Below are positions 9,173-19,500 of a DNA stretch of 37,667 bases, one piece after another (within the stretch, counting starts at the first letter, position 1; each line of letters begins with the position of its first letter). Source of the DNA: Sphingomonadales bacterium (GTDB lineage: Bacteria > Pseudomonadota > Alphaproteobacteria > Rhodobacterales > Rhodobacteraceae); assembly GCA_014763785.1 (NCBI GenBank), contig JACXUS010000005.1, forward strand, positions 1-37,667, read 5' to 3'. The notes beneath the pieces are model-generated. The model made no database searches and was not told where the DNA came from. It saw nothing but the letters and a program-made list of their open reading frames with translations. A program made the translations under genes and the position numbers.

Positions 9173-9201
9173 CTGGCCAAGCGGCGGATTTGCCCTTATT
9201 T
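9173..9201 (+). promoter_or_regulatory. Candidate promoter of map: CTGGCC-N17-TTATTT with CGGATTTGCCC at the end of the spacer
   Basis: Aligns in register with candidate promoters of folK and rpoZ (see findings); overlaps the dyad CCTTA-TT-TAAGG. Confidence 0.4.
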
Positions 9202-9230
9202 AAGGCGCGGACCAGTCAAGGAGAGAGCCA

Positions 9231-10040
9231 GTGGAAGAAGCCCGCGGCCGGATGACGAAAGATGGCATCCGCATCTATGAGACCGCCGATTTCGAGGGCA
9301 TGCGCGCGGCAGGCCTTGCGGCGGCGCGGATCCTCGATGAGGTGGCGGCGCTGGTGGCGCCCGGCGTGACCACCGGCGCGCTGGACGATTTCATCCGCAA
9401 TCGCGTGGTGGAGCTCGGCACGACCTCGGCGACGATCGGCTATCGCGGCTACAAACATGCCTCCTGCATCTCGGTCAACCATGTGGTCTGCCACGGCATC
9501 CCGGGCGACAAGGTGCTGAAGGATGGCGATATCCTGAATATCGACGTGACGGTGATCCTGGACGGCTGGTATGGCGACAGCTCGCGCATGTATGTGGCCG
9601 GCGCGCTGTCGCGCAAGGCCGAGCGGCTGATCCAGGTCACCCATGACGCGCTGATGATCGGGATCGAGCAGGTGCGCCCGGGCAATACCTTCGGCGATAT
9701 CGGCTTTGCGATTCAGCAATTCGTCGAGGGGCACCGGATGTCGGTGGTGCGCGATTTCTGCGGCCATGGTCTGGGCCGGGTGTTCCACGCGCCGCCGAAC
9801 GTGCTGCACTATGGCCGCAAGGGCTCGGGGCCGGTGCTGGAAGAGGGGATGTTCTTCACCATCGAGCCGATGGTGAACCTTGGCCGCCCGGAGACCAAGG
9901 TACTGGCCGATGACTGGACCGCGGTCACCCGCGACAAGTCGCTGAGCGCGCAGTTCGAGCATTCGGTGGGCGTGACCGCGGAGGGTTGCGAGATCTTCAC
10001 GCTGTCGCCCGCGGATCGCTTCCACCCGACCTGGGGCTGA
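9231..10040 (+). CDS. map: Type I methionyl aminopeptidase
   Basis: CISVNHVVCHGIPGDKVLKDGDILNIDVTVILDGWYGDSSRMY...FCGHGLGRVFHAPPNV...EEGMFFTIEPMV. GTG start (alternative ATG 9252). Confidence 0.95.
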   Translation: MEEARGRMTKDGIRIYETADFEGMRAAGLAAARILDEVAALVAPGVTTGALDDFIRNRVVELGTTSATIGYRGYKHASCISVNHVVCHGIPGDKVLKDGDILNIDVTVILDGWYGDSSRMYVAGALSRKAERLIQVTHDALMIGIEQVRPGNTFGDIGFAIQQFVEGHRMSVVRDFCGHGLGRVFHAPPNVLHYGRKGSGPVLEEGMFFTIEPMVNLGRPETKVLADDWTAVTRDKSLSAQFEHSVGVTAEGCEIFTLSPADRFHPTWG

Positions 10041-10105
10041 GGGGCAAGGCCGGGGGTTCCACCCCCGGACCCCCGGGATATTTGGGGCAAGATGAAAGAG
10101 ATGCC

Positions 10106-10765
10106 TCAGAGCCCGATCAGCGCCGGAACCTGCGCCATATCGGTGAAGAGTTCGGCGCCTTCGGCCGCGAGGCGCGGGTTCGGGCCCTGCGGCGCATAGC
10201 CAAGGCAGCGCATTCCGGCGGCTGCGGCGGCGCGGGCGCCGGTTGCGCTGTCCTCGATCACCACGCAGGCTTCGGCGGGCACGCCCAGAATCCGCGCGCA
10301 GTGCAGATAGAGGTCGGGCGCGGGTTTCGGCGCGCCCAGTTCCTGGCCTGAGAACATCCGCCCCTCGAGGCGGGCGCGGATATCCGGGTGCTGGCCCAGC
10401 GTCGCCTCCATCTTGGCCATGCGCCCGTTCGAGCCGACCGCATAGCGGATGCCCGCGGCGTCGAGCCGGTCGAGGAGCTCGGGCACGCCCGGCATCAGAT
10501 CGGTGCCGACGCGCAGGCGGGCATAGAGGCGGGCGTAATAGTGATCCGCCCAATCGCTTGGGAAGGCGGCACCCATCGCGTTGGCCTGTTGGCGCACGCC
10601 CTCGATCGTGCCGCCGATGAAGAGGCGCTCCATCTCGGGGATCGTCATATTCAGGCCCTGCGCCGCGAACTCCTCTTGCAGGAGGGCGAAGGTCGCGGGT
10701 TCGCTGTCCACCAGCACCCCGTCGCAATCGAACAGGACCGCGGCGATGGTTCGGGGGGCGATCAT
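10106..10765 (-). CDS. HAD-family hydrolase (phosphoglycolate phosphatase/beta-phosphoglucomutase-like)
   Basis: AAVLFDCDGVLVDSEPATFALL...GAPKPAPDLYLHCARILGVPAEACVVIEDSATGARAAAAAGM. Confidence 0.92.
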   Translation of the reverse strand: MIAPRTIAAVLFDCDGVLVDSEPATFALLQEEFAAQGLNMTIPEMERLFIGGTIEGVRQQANAMGAAFPSDWADHYYARLYARLRVGTDLMPGVPELLDRLDAAGIRYAVGSNGRMAKMEATLGQHPDIRARLEGRMFSGQELGAPKPAPDLYLHCARILGVPAEACVVIEDSATGARAAAAAGMRCLGYAPQGPNPRLAAEGAELFTDMAQVPALIGL

Positions 10766-11325
10766 GCGGGCCTCCGGGCGAGGGTGACGAGCGTGTCGCC
10801 ATATTTGCGCTGGTCGATCTGTTCGAGCGGCGCGGGCACGGCGGGGGGGATGTTTTCTTCCCAGACCACCATCGCGCCGGGGGCGATCCAGCCGTGTTCA
10901 AGGCAGGAGGCCAGCGCGCGTTCGCCAAGGCCCATGCCGTAGGGCGGATCGAGGAAGATCAGATCGTAGCCCGCGCCGCGGCAGGGGCCCATGTTGGTTG
11001 CATCGCGGCGCCAGACATCGGTCACGCCCATGGCGCGCATCTTCTCGATATTCTGGCGCAGGAGCGCGCGGGCCGCGGTGCCGTCATCGACGAAGGCCAC
11101 CCGGGCCGCGCCGCGCGAGAGCGCCTCGAGGCCGAGCGCGCCGGTGCCGGCAAAGAGGTCGAGCACCCGTGCGCCGGGCACGGGGTTGCCGTGCGTGCCG
11201 TTGATCAGCAGGTTGAAGATCGCTTCGCGCACCCGGTCGGTGGTCGGGCGCAGATGGGCCGCGGCATCGCCCTCGCCGACCTCGGCCAGTTTCAGGCCCC
11301 GCCGCTCGCCGCCGATGATCCTCAT
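10762..11325 (-). CDS. rsmD: 16S rRNA (guanine(966)-N(2))-methyltransferase RsmD
   Basis: MRIIGGERRGLKL...RPTTDRVREAIFNLL...VLDLFAGTGALGLEALSRGA...DLIFLDPPYG. Confidence 0.95.
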   Translation of the reverse strand: MRIIGGERRGLKLAEVGEGDAAAHLRPTTDRVREAIFNLLINGTHGNPVPGARVLDLFAGTGALGLEALSRGAARVAFVDDGTAARALLRQNIEKMRAMGVTDVWRRDATNMGPCRGAGYDLIFLDPPYGMGLGERALASCLEHGWIAPGAMVVWEENIPPAVPAPLEQIDQRKYGDTLVTLARRPA

Positions 11326-12536
11326 TTCAGGAGGGCTTTCAGCTCGGCGGTTTCGGCGATCTGCTCGGGGGTGACGGGGCTGCCGCCCTCGATCAGGCGC
11401 TTGCCGACCATATAGGCGCGCGCATCGTTCAGCGCATCGACCGCGATCAGGCGGGGGCCGCGGAAGTACCAGAAGCTGAGCCCCTCGCCGCGGCGGGTGA
11501 TCACCCTGTCATAGCCCGCATTCAGCCCCGCGATCTGCAGTTTCGCGTCGAACTGATCCGACCAGAACCACGGTTTCGGGACATAGCTCTTGCCCGCGCC
11601 CAGCATGTTTTTCGCGACCAGCTCGCCCATGTCGATCGCATTGCCGACCGATTCGAGGCGCAGCCGCCCCTCGGGGCCCGGGAAGGCCGCGCAATCGCCC
11701 GCGGCCCAGATCGCCGGGTCCGAGCTGCGGCCCTGCGCATCGACCGCGACGGCGCCGGCGTGGGTCTCGAGGCCCGCCGCCTCGGCCAGCCCGCCCTCGG
11801 GGGTGACGCCGATGCCGACGATCACGAAATCGGCGGGCAGGAGGCGGCCGTCGGCCAGTTCGGCGCCGGTGACCCAGTCGCTGCCGGTCAGGCGGCGCAG
11901 GCCGCAGCCCTCGATCAGGGTGACGCCGTGGCCCGCGTGCAGATCGCGCACCGCGGCGGCGGTTTCGGCGCAGGCGACACGGCCAAGGATGCGCGGCGCG
12001 GCCTCGATCAGGGTGACGTTCAGGCCCAGCTTGCAGGCCACCGCAGCCGCCTCGAGCCCGATATAGCCGCCGCCGATCACGACCAGATTGCGGCCCTTGA
12101 CGAACTGGCCAGACATCGCATCGACATCCGCCAGACTGCGCACGGTGAAGACCCCGGCCAGATCGCCACCGATGGCCGCGGTCAGACGGCGCGGCGTGGC
12201 CCCGGTGCACAGCGCCAGCTGGTCATAGGCGATCACCTCGGTCCCCGAATGCAGCCGCTTGGCGACGCGGTCGATGGCCTCGATCCGCACGCCGGTCAGC
12301 AGGGTGATGCCGTTTTGCTCCCACCAGTCATCGGCGCGCAGCGTCAGCCGCTCGACCGGCATATGGCCCAGCAGATAGGCCTTGGACAGGGGCGGGCGCT
12401 GATAGGGGGGGACGGGCTCCTCGCCGATCACGGTCAGCGCGCCGACATATCCCAGCGCGCGAAGTTTCGCCGCCATCGAGGCCGCCGCCTGCCCGCCGCC
12501 CACGATCACGATCCCGCCTTTGGTCTCGGCCATCAT
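11322..12536 (-). CDS. FAD-dependent oxidoreductase, ferredoxin reductase (BphA4-like) family
   Basis: GIVIVGGGQAAASMAAKLR...PPYQRPPLSKAYL...LVVIGGGYIGLEAAAVACKLGLNVTLIEAAPRIL...IWAAGDCAAFP. ORF can extend to 12551; start uncertain. Confidence 0.88.
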   Translation of the reverse strand: MMAETKGGIVIVGGGQAAASMAAKLRALGYVGALTVIGEEPVPPYQRPPLSKAYLLGHMPVERLTLRADDWWEQNGITLLTGVRIEAIDRVAKRLHSGTEVIAYDQLALCTGATPRRLTAAIGGDLAGVFTVRSLADVDAMSGQFVKGRNLVVIGGGYIGLEAAAVACKLGLNVTLIEAAPRILGRVACAETAAAVRDLHAGHGVTLIEGCGLRRLTGSDWVTGAELADGRLLPADFVIVGIGVTPEGGLAEAAGLETHAGAVAVDAQGRSSDPAIWAAGDCAAFPGPEGRLRLESVGNAIDMGELVAKNMLGAGKSYVPKPWFWSDQFDAKLQIAGLNAGYDRVITRRGEGLSFWYFRGPRLIAVDALNDARAYMVGKRLIEGGSPVTPEQIAETAELKALLK

Positions 12537-12610
12537 CTCACCTCTGGTCACTTGCCGCCCCGACCCTATATCCTGCGGGCAATCATGTGCAACGCGACAG
12601 GGAGATCGGC

Positions 12611-13099
12611 ATGAGCATTACGGTTGGAGAGGTGCTTCCGGGCGCCACGCTGCTGCAGCTGGGCGACAATGGCCCCGAGGCGGTCAGCCTTGGCGACAAG
12701 ATGAAGGGCCGCAAGGTCGTCATCTTCGCCGTGCCGGGCGCCTATACGGGGGTGTGCACCACCGCCCATGTCCCGAGCTTCATCCGCACGCGGGACAAGT
12801 TCGCCGCAAAGGGCGTCGATGAGGTGATCTGCATCTCGGTCAACGATCCTTTCGTGATGAAGGCCTGGGGCGAGACGACCGGCGCGACCGCCGCGGGCAT
12901 CACCATGCTGGCGGATGCCGAATCGGCCTTCACCACCGCGATCGGGATGGATTTCACCGCCCCGCCCGCGGGTCTGATCAGCCGCTCGGCGCGCTATGCG
13001 ATGCTGGTCGAGGATGGCGTCGTGAAGGTGCTCAACCGCGAAGAAAGCCCCGGCACCTGCGAGATTTCCGCGGGCGAGGCGCTGCTCGACGCGATCTGA
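12611..13099 (+). CDS. Peroxiredoxin (Prx5/AhpE-like thioredoxin-dependent)
   Basis: KVVIFAVPGAYTGVCTTAHVPSFIRTRDKFAAKGVDEVICISVNDPFVMKAWG. Confidence 0.93.
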   Translation: MSITVGEVLPGATLLQLGDNGPEAVSLGDKMKGRKVVIFAVPGAYTGVCTTAHVPSFIRTRDKFAAKGVDEVICISVNDPFVMKAWGETTGATAAGITMLADAESAFTTAIGMDFTAPPAGLISRSARYAMLVEDGVVKVLNREESPGTCEISAGEALLDAI

Positions 13100-13125
13100 G
13101 CGGCCGCAGGCCACGCGACAGGATC

Positions 13126-13151
13126 AGGGCCGGGTCACTCCCGGCCCTTTT
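13126..13151 (+). terminator. Intrinsic terminator of the peroxiredoxin gene
   Basis: AGGGCCGGG-TCACT-CCCGGCCCT (9-bp perfect stem) followed by TTT; the loop holds the stop codon of the opposite-strand gene. Confidence 0.8.
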
Positions 13152-13515
13152 GCTGTGCCTGCTCTTCGCACAGGCAGCTGACAGGGCGGCTGTGATCGCG
13201 CAGCACCTCGGCCTGCGGGGCGAGGCGGTCCAGTTGCCGGGCAAGCTGCAGATCCAGCGCGGTCAGCCCGCCCGCCGCATGGGTGGTCAGTGTCACATCG
13301 ACGATATTATAGCGGTTCGACCAGTCGGGGTGGTGATCCAGCGCTTCGGCCGCCAGCGCGGCGCGCGACATGAAGCCCCAGGCTTCGGAGAAGTTTCGGA
13401 ATTTCCAGATTTTCCGGATCGCGTCCTGGTCGGGGGCGGCGACCCAGCCGGCGGTGCCGAGATCGGGCAGTTGGGCGGCGCGTTCGGCGGGGCTCAGGCG
13501 GTCGGGATGGGGCAT
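13135..13515 (-). CDS. phhB: 4a-hydroxytetrahydrobiopterin dehydratase (PCD/DCoH)
   Basis: FRNFSEAWGFMSRAALAAEALDHHPDWSNRYNIVDVTLTTHAAGGLTALDLQLARQLD, the classic PCD motif, plus a short C-terminal tail. Confidence 0.92.
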   Translation of the reverse strand: MPHPDRLSPAERAAQLPDLGTAGWVAAPDQDAIRKIWKFRNFSEAWGFMSRAALAAEALDHHPDWSNRYNIVDVTLTTHAAGGLTALDLQLARQLDRLAPQAEVLRDHSRPVSCLCEEQAQQKGRE

Positions 13516-13547
13516 CGGGTGTCCTTCCGGGGCTGCGGGGTGTCAGA

Positions 13548-14729
<1,182 letters not shown>

Positions 14730-14777
14730 CTCACCCCCGGCTGACGCCCCCAGATGGTGGCGCGCCGCGGCGCGGCG

Positions 14778-15599
14778 TCAAGGCTGGCTCGCCGGCGGGA
14801 TCAGCGCGGGATAGCCTTCGAAGGTGATATTGTCGGCCACGCGCCGCGCCGCGGCCTCGGCCTCGGTCGAGCGGATCGTCCAGCACAGCACCGCCGCGCC
14901 CGCCGATTTCAGCGCCGCCACTCGCGCCCGGCCCAGATCACCCGCCTCATGCGAGATGAAACTGGCGCCCAACGCCTCGTAATCGGGGATGTCGCGCAGA
15001 TGATCGCGCGCAGCCGCAGGCAAAAGCGGCCAATCCGCCGCCGCATAGGCCGAGGTGGTCAGCCCCACCGCAACCCCCGGTGCCGCCGCGCGAAAGGCCG
15101 CGATCGCATGCGGGTTGAAGGACATCACCGCGACCGGCCCGTCATAGGGGGCCAGCACGGCGGCGGTCGCGCGCTCCATCTCGCCGGTTTCGGGGCCCAT
15201 CGCGCCGTCCTGATCCTTGAGCTCGATTAGCAGCGGCACCCGCCCCGCGACGATCTCGAGTACCTCGGCCAGCGTCGGAATGCCATCCTCGGCATCGAGC
15301 AGCCCGAGCGCGCCCAATTCGCGCGCGCTCAGGCCCCGGATGCGCCCCGAAACGCCGGTCAAGCGCTTCAGGTCATAGTCGTGAAACACCATCGGCACGC
15401 CATCGGCCGAGGGCTGGATGTCGATCTCGATCCCATAGCCTGCCGCCACCGCCGCGCGGATCGCCGCGCGGCTGTTCTCGGGGCGCCCGGCGGCGCGGTC
15501 ATGCAGCGCGCGATGCGCGACCGGGGCGCCAAGGAAGGCCTGCGGCAGGGCAACCGGCGGCAGGCCAAGCGCCGCGACGGGCTGGGGGGCGGCCATCAT
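14778..15599 (-). CDS. Glycerophosphodiester phosphodiesterase family protein
   Basis: VAHRALHDRAAGRPENSRAAIRAAVAAGYGIEIDIQPSADGVPMVFHDYDLKRLTGVSGRI...GIPTLAEVLEIV. Confidence 0.93.
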   Translation of the reverse strand: MMAAPQPVAALGLPPVALPQAFLGAPVAHRALHDRAAGRPENSRAAIRAAVAAGYGIEIDIQPSADGVPMVFHDYDLKRLTGVSGRIRGLSARELGALGLLDAEDGIPTLAEVLEIVAGRVPLLIELKDQDGAMGPETGEMERATAAVLAPYDGPVAVMSFNPHAIAAFRAAAPGVAVGLTTSAYAAADWPLLPAAARDHLRDIPDYEALGASFISHEAGDLGRARVAALKSAGAAVLCWTIRSTEAEAAARRVADNITFEGYPALIPPASQP

Positions 15600-16054
15600 T
15601 CGACCTCGAAGATCGCCTCGATCTCGACCGCGACGCCGCGCGGCAGGCTGGCGGCCGACACCGCCGAACGGGCATGGCGCCCGGCCTCGCCGAAGACCTC
15701 GACCATCAGATCGGAGCAGCCGTTGATCACCTCGGGCTGGTCGGTGAAATCGGCCGTCGAATTGACGAAACCGACGAGCTTCACCACACGCTTGATCCGG
15801 TCGAGATCGCCGAGCGCCGCCTGCGCCTGCGCGATCAGCGCCAGCCCACAGCACCGCGCGGCAGCCGCGCCTGCAGCCACATCCAGATCGGCGCCGAGCT
15901 TGCCCTTGATCATCCCATCGGGGCCCGCAGAAATCTGCCCCGAGATGAAGAGCTGCGCGCCCGTGCGCACGAAGGGGACGTAATTCGCCGCAGGCATCGG
16001 CGCCGCGGGCAGGGTGATGCCAAGCGCGCTCAGGCGGGCTTCGATAGTGGACAT
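15596..16054 (-). CDS. RidA family protein (YjgF/YER057c/UK114)
   Basis: YVPFVRTGAQLFISGQISAGPDGMIKGKLGADLDVAAGAAAARCCGLALIAQ; 4-nt overlap with GDPD. Confidence 0.92.
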   Translation of the reverse strand: MSTIEARLSALGITLPAAPMPAANYVPFVRTGAQLFISGQISAGPDGMIKGKLGADLDVAAGAAAARCCGLALIAQAQAALGDLDRIKRVVKLVGFVNSTADFTDQPEVINGCSDLMVEVFGEAGRHARSAVSAASLPRGVAVEIEAIFEVE

Positions 16055-16063
16055 GTTCTTTCC

Positions 16064-16522
16064 TTACCAGTCGATGAAGTCACGAAAATCGGCCAGAACC
16101 ACGCGCCACAGGTCGATCGTGTCGTCGAAGTTCTTCGCGCCCACCCCGTCATAATCGAGGTTGATGTCATATTCGATATAGGGATCGCCCTCGTCGTCCA
16201 GATAGGCCTTGCCGAAGCGCTTGTCGCGGTTCCATTCGTTGATCTTGCCCGCGCTCATCGGGTTTTCCAGATCGAACCCGGCCGAGAACTGGATCGACTG
16301 GCAGGGGCCCTCGTCGCAGCTATAGAAGTAGACGTCGAAATTGGTGCCCTCGATCCGCGTCGAGAGCAGCGGATCGCCGACGATGTCGGTATCCTTCGTG
16401 ACCTTGAGGCCGTAATCCTGCAGCAGATTCATCACCACATCGAGGTCGCCCACGACCTGCGCCTGCGCCGCGCCAAGGCCCAGCAGCGAGGCCGCCGCCG
16501 CGCCGAGAAGTAGCTGTTTCAT
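16064..16522 (-). CDS. YbjN domain-containing secreted protein
   Basis: Signal peptide MKQLLLGAAAASLLGLGAAQAQ; VVMNLLQDYGLKVTKDTD...FDVYFYSCDEGPCQSIQFSAGF. Confidence 0.75.
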   Translation of the reverse strand: MKQLLLGAAAASLLGLGAAQAQVVGDLDVVMNLLQDYGLKVTKDTDIVGDPLLSTRIEGTNFDVYFYSCDEGPCQSIQFSAGFDLENPMSAGKINEWNRDKRFGKAYLDDEGDPYIEYDINLDYDGVGAKNFDDTIDLWRVVLADFRDFIDW

Positions 16523-16576
16523 CCGTCCCTCCTTCGTTTGCGCTGAGCTTAGGGGCATTGGCCCGCCTTGACCAGA

Positions 16577-19500
16577 TCAGGCGACCAGCTGTTCGGCGCG
16601 CTTCAGGTCGACCGAGACGAGCTGGCTCACACCCTGCTCCTGCATCGTGACACCGAAAAGACGGTCCATCCGGCTCATCGTCACGGCGTGGTGGGTGATG
16701 ACAAGGAAGCGGGTATCGGTGCGCCGGGTCATCTCGTCCAGCAGGTCGCAGAACCGGGTGACGTTCGCGTCATCCAAGGGCGCATCGACCTCGTCCAGAA
16801 CGCAGATCGGGGCGGGGTTGGCAAGGAACACCGCAAAGATCAGCGCCATCGCGGTCAGCGTCTGCTCGCCCCCCGAGAGCAGGCTGAGCGTGCTCAGCTT
16901 CTTGCCCGGCGGCTGGCACATGATTTCCAGCCCGGCATCCAGCGGATCGTCGCTTTCGATCAGCTGCAGGTTCGCCTGACCGCCCCCGAAGAGGTGGGTG
17001 AAGAGGGTGCGGAAGCTGTCATTGACCTGTTCAAACGCGGTCAGCAGCCGCTCGCGCCCTTCGCGGTTGAGGCCTGCGATCCCCGCGCGCAGCTTGCGGA
17101 TCGCTTCTTCCAGATCGGCCTTTTCCTTGACCAGCGTGTCATGTTCTTCCTGCACGGATCGCGCATCTTCCTCGGCGCGCAGGTTGACCGCACCCAGCGC
17201 CTCGCGGCTGCGCTTGAGGCGCGCCACCTCGATCTCCAGAGCCTCGGCGCCGGGCATCGCATCGGGGTCGGCGTCGAGCGTTTCCAGCAAAGCCTCGGGC
17301 GTGGTGTCCAAAGCCTCGGCGATCCGCTCGGCGGTCTGCGCCAGCGTCGCGCGCGCGGCCTCAAGGCGCGTCTCGGCGCGGGCCCGGCCTTCGCGCGCCT
17401 CGCCCGCCATCCGCTCGGCATCGCGCTCGGCCATCTGCGCCTCGCGCGCGGCGCCCTCGGCGGCCGAGAGCTTGTCCTGCGCCGCGGCACGCCGCGCCTC
17501 GGCACCCTCGATCGCCTCGCCCAGTTCGGCGCGCTTCTCGGCCAGCTCCAGCGGCACCGCCATCGCCTCTTCCAGCTCGGCCTCGGTCTCGTCGCGGCGG
17601 TTTGCCAGCTCGGCGCTGCGCTTCTCGGCGGTCTCCAGCCGGTGGCGCCAGCCGGACAGCTCCTTGGTCACCTCTTGGCGGCGGCGCAGGCGGGCCTCGC
17701 CCTCGCGGCGGATCTCGTCATGCGCCGAGCGGCGGGTGATCATCGTGACCCGCGCGGCCTCGACCGTCATCTTGATCGCCTCGACCTCGCCGCGCGCGGC
17801 GTCCAGATCGGGCAGGGCGGCGGCCTGCGCCTCGGCCTCGGCCAGCGCGGCGCGCGCGGCCCCCGCGGTTTCTTCGTGGCGCGCGGTGGCAAGGCGCGCG
17901 TTTTCCAGCTTGCCCGCCGAGATCGCACGATCCGCCTCGGCCCGGCTCAGCGCGCGGCCCGCTTCGGCGACGCGCTGATCGGCCAGACGGCGGGCCTCGC
18001 GGGCGCGGACATCGGCAGCGCTGGCATCCGACAGCTGCCGGGTCAGCGCCTCATGCGCCTGCGCGGCGCCGGTCGCGCGGGCGGCGACCTCTTCGAGATC
18101 GCGCTTCAGCTCGACGAGACGGTTCAACTGCTGCAGGCGCAACGCGGCCGCGGTCGGCGCATCCTCGGCCCCCGCGCGGAGCCCGTCCCAGCGCCACAGA
18201 TCGCCCGCCGGGCTGACCAGCCGCTGCCCCGGGCGCAGCTGATCTTGCAGCCGCGCGCCTTCCTCGGCATCGGCCACGAGGCCAATCTGCGCTATCCGGC
18301 GGCGCAGCACCGGCGGAACCTCGACATGGGCCGTGAGCGGCTCGACGCCGACGGGCAGCGGCTGCACGGTGTCGTAATCGGGCAGAAGGCCCCAGCCCGA
18401 GGCCGCCTCGCCCTCGATTTCCGGCGCGCGCAGGTCATCGGCCAGCGCGGCCCCCAGCGCCGCCTCATAGCCGCGGTCAACCCGCACCCGGTCGAGCAGC
18501 TGATGGCCGCTTGCCGCCTCGCGCTCGACCAGGCGCGCGAGCGCGGCCACCTCGGCGCGCAGGGCACCGGCCTCGCCCTCGGCCTCCGACCGCGCGGCGC
18601 GGGCGGTGGATTCGCGGGCCTGCACCGCGGCGCGGGCCTCTTCCGCGGCGGCCAGCGCCTCTTCGGCGAGCTCGGCCGCCTCTTGCGCCTCTTCGGTGGC
18701 CGATTGCGCGGCCTCAAACGCCTCGGCGGCGCGCTCCAGCGCCTCGGCGGCGGCCTCGGCGGCATCCCCAGCACGGGCGGCCTCGGCCTCGGATTTCTCG
18801 GCACTGGCGCGGGTATCGAGCACCAGACGCTGCGCCGACAGGTGCCGCGCCGAAAGCCGCGCTACATCCTCGGTCAGCTGGCTTAGCACGGCTTCACGGT
18901 CGGCCAGCACCTGTGCCGCCTCGGCCGCCTGATCGGCCGCGGCCTCCAGCTTGTCGTCATGGCCCTCGGCGGCCTTGCCGAGCTGGTTCAGCTCCCACTC
19001 AAGGCGCTCGATCGTCTCGCCCGCATCGCGGTTCAGCCCGGCCTCGCGCTCCATGTCGCGATCGAGCTGCAGGATCCGGTTCTTCAGCGTCTCGATCTTG
19101 CTGGCGGCCTGCGCCTCTTGGTCGGTCAGCTGGTCGCGCTGCAACACCAGACGCTGCAGGATCGCCCCGGCAATCGCCTCTTCCTCGCGCAAGGGCGGCA
19201 GCGCCTCTTCCTGCGCGGCGCGGGCGCCTGCTGCGGCGCGGGCGGCCATTTCGGCCTGCGCGGCGCCCTGCATCAGTGCGCGCAAAGCCCCCTCGGCCTC
19301 GAGCCGCGCCTGATCGGCCTCGCGCCAGCGGCGATAGAACAGCATCCCCTCGGCGCGGCGCAGCTCGGTGCCGATCTCGCGATAGCGCGCCGCCTGCCGG
19401 GCCTGCCGCGCCAGCTGCGCCAGCTGGGTCGCGAGTTGCTCGATCACGTCATCGACGCGCAGCAGGTTCTGTTCGGCGCCGTTCAGCTTCAGCTCGGCCT

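Noticed and set aside
12552-12580. CCCTATATCCTGCGGGCA resembling the post-stop element
   Set aside because: Shares TATCCTGCG with the 34766 copy but lies between divergent starts, lacks the CTTTCATCTTG half and has no clear following hairpin; probably chance or promoter sequence.
16568-18886. 772-aa plus-strand ORF opposite smc (and further long ORFs at 16998..17978 and 18511..19578)
   Set aside because: Antisense shadows of the smc coding sequence; low-complexity Leu/Gln/Arg or Ser/Arg composition.
17300-19350. Repeated CGGCCTCGGCC/CGCCTCGGC-like strings suggesting DNA repeats
   Set aside because: Explained by Ala/Glu/Arg-rich SMC coiled-coil codons under GC-biased codon use, not a separate repeat element.
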